DNA of 64,000 nucleotides, from contig JAPVLO010000073.1 of NCBI GenBank assembly GCA_027257055.1, positions 8,823,001-8,887,000 on the forward strand, in the 5' to 3' direction. The notes beneath the pieces are model-generated. The model ran no database searches and was not told the DNA's origin. It saw only the letters and a list, made by a program, of their open reading frames with translations. The first letter of the stretch is position 1. Each line of letters opens with the position of its first letter. The stretch comes from Cephalopachus bancanus (taxonomy: Eukaryota; Chordata; Mammalia; Primates; Tarsiidae). Positions 60,040 through 64,000 of the stretch are shown piece after piece. A program made the translations under genes and the position numbers.

Positions 60040-60355
60040 TTGCAACAGTCTTTTTTTTTTTTTTTTGAGTTGGAGTCTCACTCCAGTCGCCCAGACTGGA
60101 GTGCAGTGGCCGCTTCCGGCCACGGCAGACTCGACCTGCTGGGCTCCGGTGATCCTTCCGCCTCAGCCTTCCAAGTAGCCGGAATTACAGGCATGCGCTA
60201 CCACACCCGGCTGATTTTTTTTGATTTATTGTAGAGATGAGGTCTCGCTGCCCAGGCGGGTCTCGAACCCACGGGCTCAGGCAATCCACTCACCTCAGCC
60301 TCCCAAAGGCACGGGATTACAGGCTGAGCCACCGAGCCCGGCTTGCAACAGTCTT
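60040..60355 (-). mobile_element. Young full-length Alu dimer with 13-bp TSD
   Basis: Body 60053-60342; flanks 60040-60052 and 60343-60355 are identical (TTGCAACAGTCTT). Same subfamily as the copy at 55059, with CpG sites largely kept. Confidence 0.97.
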
Positions 60356-61112
60356 ATTTTTGTTCTTTCCTAGGAATGATCATAGTATTTGAGGAGTACT
60401 TTCCACAGTACCACTCAGTGAAAATCATATGCTATTGGGAGTGCAATCTGAGTGCAGCAATTCAAGTAACATCGATTGATTTGCTGTAGGTTACTATGAA
60501 GAAAATACTTCGCCTAACTCAGTTGTTCTACTTATATTAATTTAAATACTGATATTTACAATGTTCACAAATTTGAGAATAAGTGAAACATCTTAAAATT
60601 TCATTATATAACCCAACCTATGGATTATAAATGATGACTAATGTCATATGCTTTTCCTTTAAATATTTATATGTGGATAATCATTAAATTAAATCTATTT
60701 CTGCTATTACAATGTGACAGAATCATTATTCCTTAGAATTTTCTATTAAAAAACCCTGTAAATGAACTGTTGTACTTTTGCTCAAAGGCACATAACTATC
60801 ACATCAACATAATTTAATCAACATAAGCAAATAGAAAATTATATTTGATGTTCAATACATTGCAATTCCTGCCGCAAACATCCCATGATGAGATTTTATA
60901 AAATGAGATGAATTTATATATTGAAATGTTGTGCTAGACATGAACACTTTTATGTATCCTTTTATAACTTTACTGTTTGGGGATAGGAATTATCTCATGT
61001 CTCCTCTACTAAATTGGTGTAAATAATTTATTTAACTATGATAGAAAGTAATTCTTGAATGCATAATACAAATGCATAATTTGTGTATAATGTATATATG
61101 TATATGCACACA
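60356..61112. other. Unassigned AT-rich sequence
   Basis: No gene or assignable repeat. Confidence 0.3.
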
Positions 61113-62833
61113 CAGAGTCATACTTTATTGTGCTTCACTTTGTTGAGCACTGCTTTTTTTTACAGATTGAAGGTTTGTGGCAACTTTCTTTATGTCAAGC
61201 AAGTCCATTGGCACCATGCTCCCAACAGCATGGTGCCAATGTCACATTTCAGTAATTCTTGCAATATTATAAATTCTTTCATTTTCATTATATACATTTT
61301 GGTAATTTGTGATGAGTGATCTTTGATGCTATTATTGCAATTGTTTTGGAGTACCATAAACTGCTGCCATATAAGATAGCAAACTTAAACCTAATCAATA
61401 AATGTGTATGTTCTGATTTCTCCATTGACCAGTGATTCCTTCATCACTCCTACTCTCCTCAGCCTTTCTATTTTATGAGAAACAAAAATTATTAAAATTA
61501 GACCAATGAGCTCTACAATGGCCCCTCAATGTTTTACTGAAAAAAAGAGTTGCACGTCTCTTACTTTAAATCAAAAGCTACAAATAATTAAGCTTAGTGA
61601 GAAAGGCATGTCGAAAGCCAAGATAGGCCAAAAGCTAGGCCTCTTATATCTGTTAGCCAAGATGTTAATGCACAGGAAAAGTTCTTGAAGGAAACTAAAA
61701 ATACTTCTCCAGTGAATACAGGAATGATAAGAAAGCAAAACAGCTGTATTACTGATACTGAGATAGTTTTAGAGGTCTGGATAAAAGATCAAACCAGTGA
61801 TAATATTTCCTTAAACCAAAGCCTAATCCAGAGAAAGGCCCTAACTCTCTCAATTTTATGAAGACTCTCCATTTTATGAGAGGTGAGGAAGCAGCTCAAG
61901 AAAAGTTTGGAGCTAGCAAAGGTTGGTTCACGAGGTTTAAGGAAGGAAGTCATCTCCATAATAAAAATGCGAGATAAAGCAACAAATTATCTAGAAGATC
62001 TAGCAAAGATCATTGATAAAGGTGACTGCACAAAAAATCGATTTTCATGTAGACAAAACACCCTTCTATTGGAAGTAGATACCACTTAGGACTTTCCTAT
62101 CTAGAGAAGGGAAGTCAATGTGGGCTTTGAAACTTCAAAGGTCAAGCTGACTCTCTAATAGTCTAATGGGCTAATGTGGTTGGTAACTCTAATGGGCTAA
62201 TGCAGTTGAAGCCAGTGCTCATTGATCATTCCAGAAATCCTAAGGCTCTTAAGAATTATGTTACATCTACTTTGCCTGTGCTCAATAATGAAACAACAAA
62301 GTCTGATAACAGCACATCTATTTTACAGCATGATTTATTGACTATTTTAACCCACTGTTGAAACATACTGCTCAGAAAAAAAGATTTCTTTCAAAATATT
62401 ACTGTTCATTGACAATCTACCTCATCACCCAAGAGCTGTGAGGAAGATGATCAAGTAAATCAACGTTTCCATGTCTGTTAACACAACATGCATTTTGCAG
62501 CCTGTGGATCAAGGAATAACTTTGACTTTCAAGTCTAATTATTTAAGAAATACATTTTGTAAGTCTGTAGCTTTCACACATAGCTATCCTGTGATGAATT
62601 TGGGAAAAGCACATCAAAAACCTTCTGGAGAAAATTCACTATTCTAGATTTTTAAAGAACATTTGTGATTCATGGAAGGAAGTCAAAATGTCAACATGTA
62701 CGGGAGTTTGGAAGAAGTTAATTCCAACCTTCATGGATGACTTTGAGGAATTCAAAACTCCAGTGGAAGAAGTAGCAGCAGATGTAATGGAAATAGCAAG
62801 AAAACAAGAATTAGAAGTAAAGCCTAAAGAGTT
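61113..62833 (+). mobile_element. Tigger1-like (pogo) DNA transposon, interrupted by an L1
   Basis: Starts with a terminal-repeat-like 'cagagtcatactttattgtgcttcactttg'. The transposase region begins near the ATG at 61506: '[19 protein letters not shown]' at 61560-61616 is the CENP-B/pogo-type helix-turn-helix. Further decayed pieces lie at 61883-62089 and 62176-62361. A readable late segment is at 62688-62830 (VWKKLIPTFMDDFEEF). Many frameshifts and stops break the transposase. The 3' part and right terminal repeat are not in the window because an L1 starts at about 62834. Confidence 0.88.
61206..61241. repeat. Perfect 15-bp inverted repeat inside Tigger1
   Basis: Left arm 61206-61220 (CATTGGCACCATGCT), loop 61221-61226, right arm 61227-61241 is the exact reverse complement. 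Confidence 0.95.
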
Positions 62834-64000
62834 CCGGAAAGATGGCAACAGCATAGGTGGAACTGTGAGATTCTCCGAATGTGAGTTCCCCAAAAGACTC
62901 TTGCTTTCCTTCCCCCATCCCTCTGCCCACCGCCAGCAGCACTGGTCTGAGGCCCAGAGACCCTCAGTCCCATGCAAGGTCGGCTGTTGCAGTCCCCCAG
63001 CTGCTGCTGCTCCACTGTGGGCCGCCGCTGCACTGGCTGTGTGGAGATTCCAGCTCCCTCCCTGGCTGCAACATCTTACGTGGCACTAGGTTGCCGCCTG
63101 TGGAGGCCCTTGGATACTGCCTTGTGGAGATCTGGGTTCCCTTGCTTGGAGCAGTGATCTGCCTGGCACTCAGCCGCTGCTAGCTCCCACCCTGACTGGG
63201 TTCCCAGCCCAGCAGCCCAGTGCTAGCTCCTCAGAGTTCCACCTCCCCACCCTGGGTTCTGGGCCCCCACCCAGCCCTATTTCAAGCCACTGTCACCCAG
63301 GGAGGCTCTAGGTGCTCACCCCTCAGGGATACCAGCTCCATTTCTGGCTGAAGTACCCTGTGTGGGGCCCAAAGCCACTGTCACCAGTCACCACCTGCCT
63401 TTTGGATCTCCGGTCCCACTCTGGCTGAGGCACCCAGCGTGCAACCCCATGGTTGTGTAAGGGAATAGTATATCTTAAGGAGGTGCTGATCAGCTGCTCT
63501 CAACTCTCAGCTGCAGAAGAGGGAACTCCCAGCTCCCTCCTCCACCCCAGGCTGCTGGTGGCACACCAGAGCCAGTGCCCAGCTGTGCCACTGATCCCTG
63601 GTGCCTCACATGCCACCACAGCCCGTCATAGTGGATTGCCCATGGACCCGGACGAGTGGAGAGAAAGGATCCGTGAAAGAGGAGTTGCCCACCTCAGCCA
63701 TTTTCCAGGCAGAGATTTGCATCACCTCACCCACTTATGAGCAGCCTCCACCTTGGTTTCTAAGGTAATGTCACTAAACAGGAGACAAAAGCCCCTCCCC
63801 CACCCTGAATCAGATACAGGCAACTCAGCATTGCAGACCTCTCAGAGAGCAAGCTAAAGGATCAAACCCAAGCTGGGAGTAAATCTATCTGCTGCAGTAA
63901 GAGCAAAGGGGAGGGGCTAGAGATCAGAGCTGAAGAGACTTTAGGCACTCAGGAAAGATTCCAGAGCTAGTCCAATTTCTAATTTTGACTTTCGATTTTA
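62834..64000 (+). mobile_element. L1 5' end (5'UTR type 2) inserted in Tigger1, cut by the window edge
   Basis: Begins 'cggaaagatggcaacagcataggtgg' and matches, in sense, the reverse complement of the L1 B 5'UTR: 'gagattctccgaatgtgag', 'ccccaaaagactcttg', 'tttctggctgaag', 'ccactctggctgaggcacccag', 'caggctgctgg', 'aacaggagacaaa'. It is 1.17 kb long without reaching ORF1, longer than the 0.89 kb 5'UTR of L1 B. The copy is GC-rich and holds the L1 internal promoter. ORF1 and ORF2 would lie beyond position 64000, so their state is unknown. Confidence 0.88.

Noticed and set aside
62834..64000. GC-rich segment as a host CpG-island promoter or exon
   Set aside because: It aligns block by block with the 5'UTR of L1 B, so it is L1 sequence.

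Overview
This is a non-coding window from a primate nuclear genome. The evidence is a dense load of L1 LINEs, dimeric 7SL-derived Alu SINEs, ancient MIR/L2 fragments, MaLR and ERVL LTRs, a Tigger1-like DNA transposon and mariner relics. The younger Alus share diagnostic changes: a GAGTTGGAGTCTC 3' end, a shortened GGTGGCTCAGCCTG box, and an AATCCACTCACCTC stretch. These fit neither the anthropoid AluS/Y types nor the usual lemur/galago types as I remember them, so a tarsier-like, non-anthropoid primate is my best guess (inference only). I see no host exon, tRNA, rRNA or CRISPR array. Every long reading frame that I can identify belongs to a mobile element or is a chance frame.

Layout. 0.3-2.0 kb: a 5'-inverted (twin-primed) L1. 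2-6.6 kb: old sequence with MLT2-like LTR pieces and a large (CTTT)n tract. 7.1-8.0 kb: a mariner relic, a TG repeat and a solo MST-type LTR. 8-21 kb: mostly old unique sequence with a second MST LTR, an AluJ and MIR/L2 scraps. 21.2-24.5 kb: a young Alu, an MLT1 LTR with an internal copied segment, a monomeric Alu and MER5A. 25.6 kb: a perfect 20-bp hairpin.

25.9-46.1 kb is the centrepiece, a nested LINE cluster with all members on the minus strand. An ancient L1 was split by a roughly 6-kb L1 (called C). C was itself split by a younger near-full-length L1 (A, 29.5-35.9 kb, with target-site duplication). The ancient L1 was also hit by another young L1 (B, 39.4-44.9 kb) whose 3' end is fused to an Alu 3' fragment. 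L1 A and B have nearly the same ORF1/ORF2 but unrelated 5'UTRs. All three have altered reverse-transcriptase catalytic motifs and broken frames.

46-61 kb: old sequence, L2-like fragments, microsatellites, a second mariner relic and two young Alus with clear target-site duplications. 61.1-62.8 kb: a decayed Tigger1-like transposon, broken by the 5' end of a plus-strand L1 that runs off the window. That 5'UTR is of the same type as in L1 B.

The window shows no cooperating gene system. Its interest is in retrotransposition mechanism: 5'UTR exchange, an L1-Alu chimera, an Alu insertion without target-site duplication, antisense ORF0-like frames with a shared splice-donor-like site, and several short template-switch scars.
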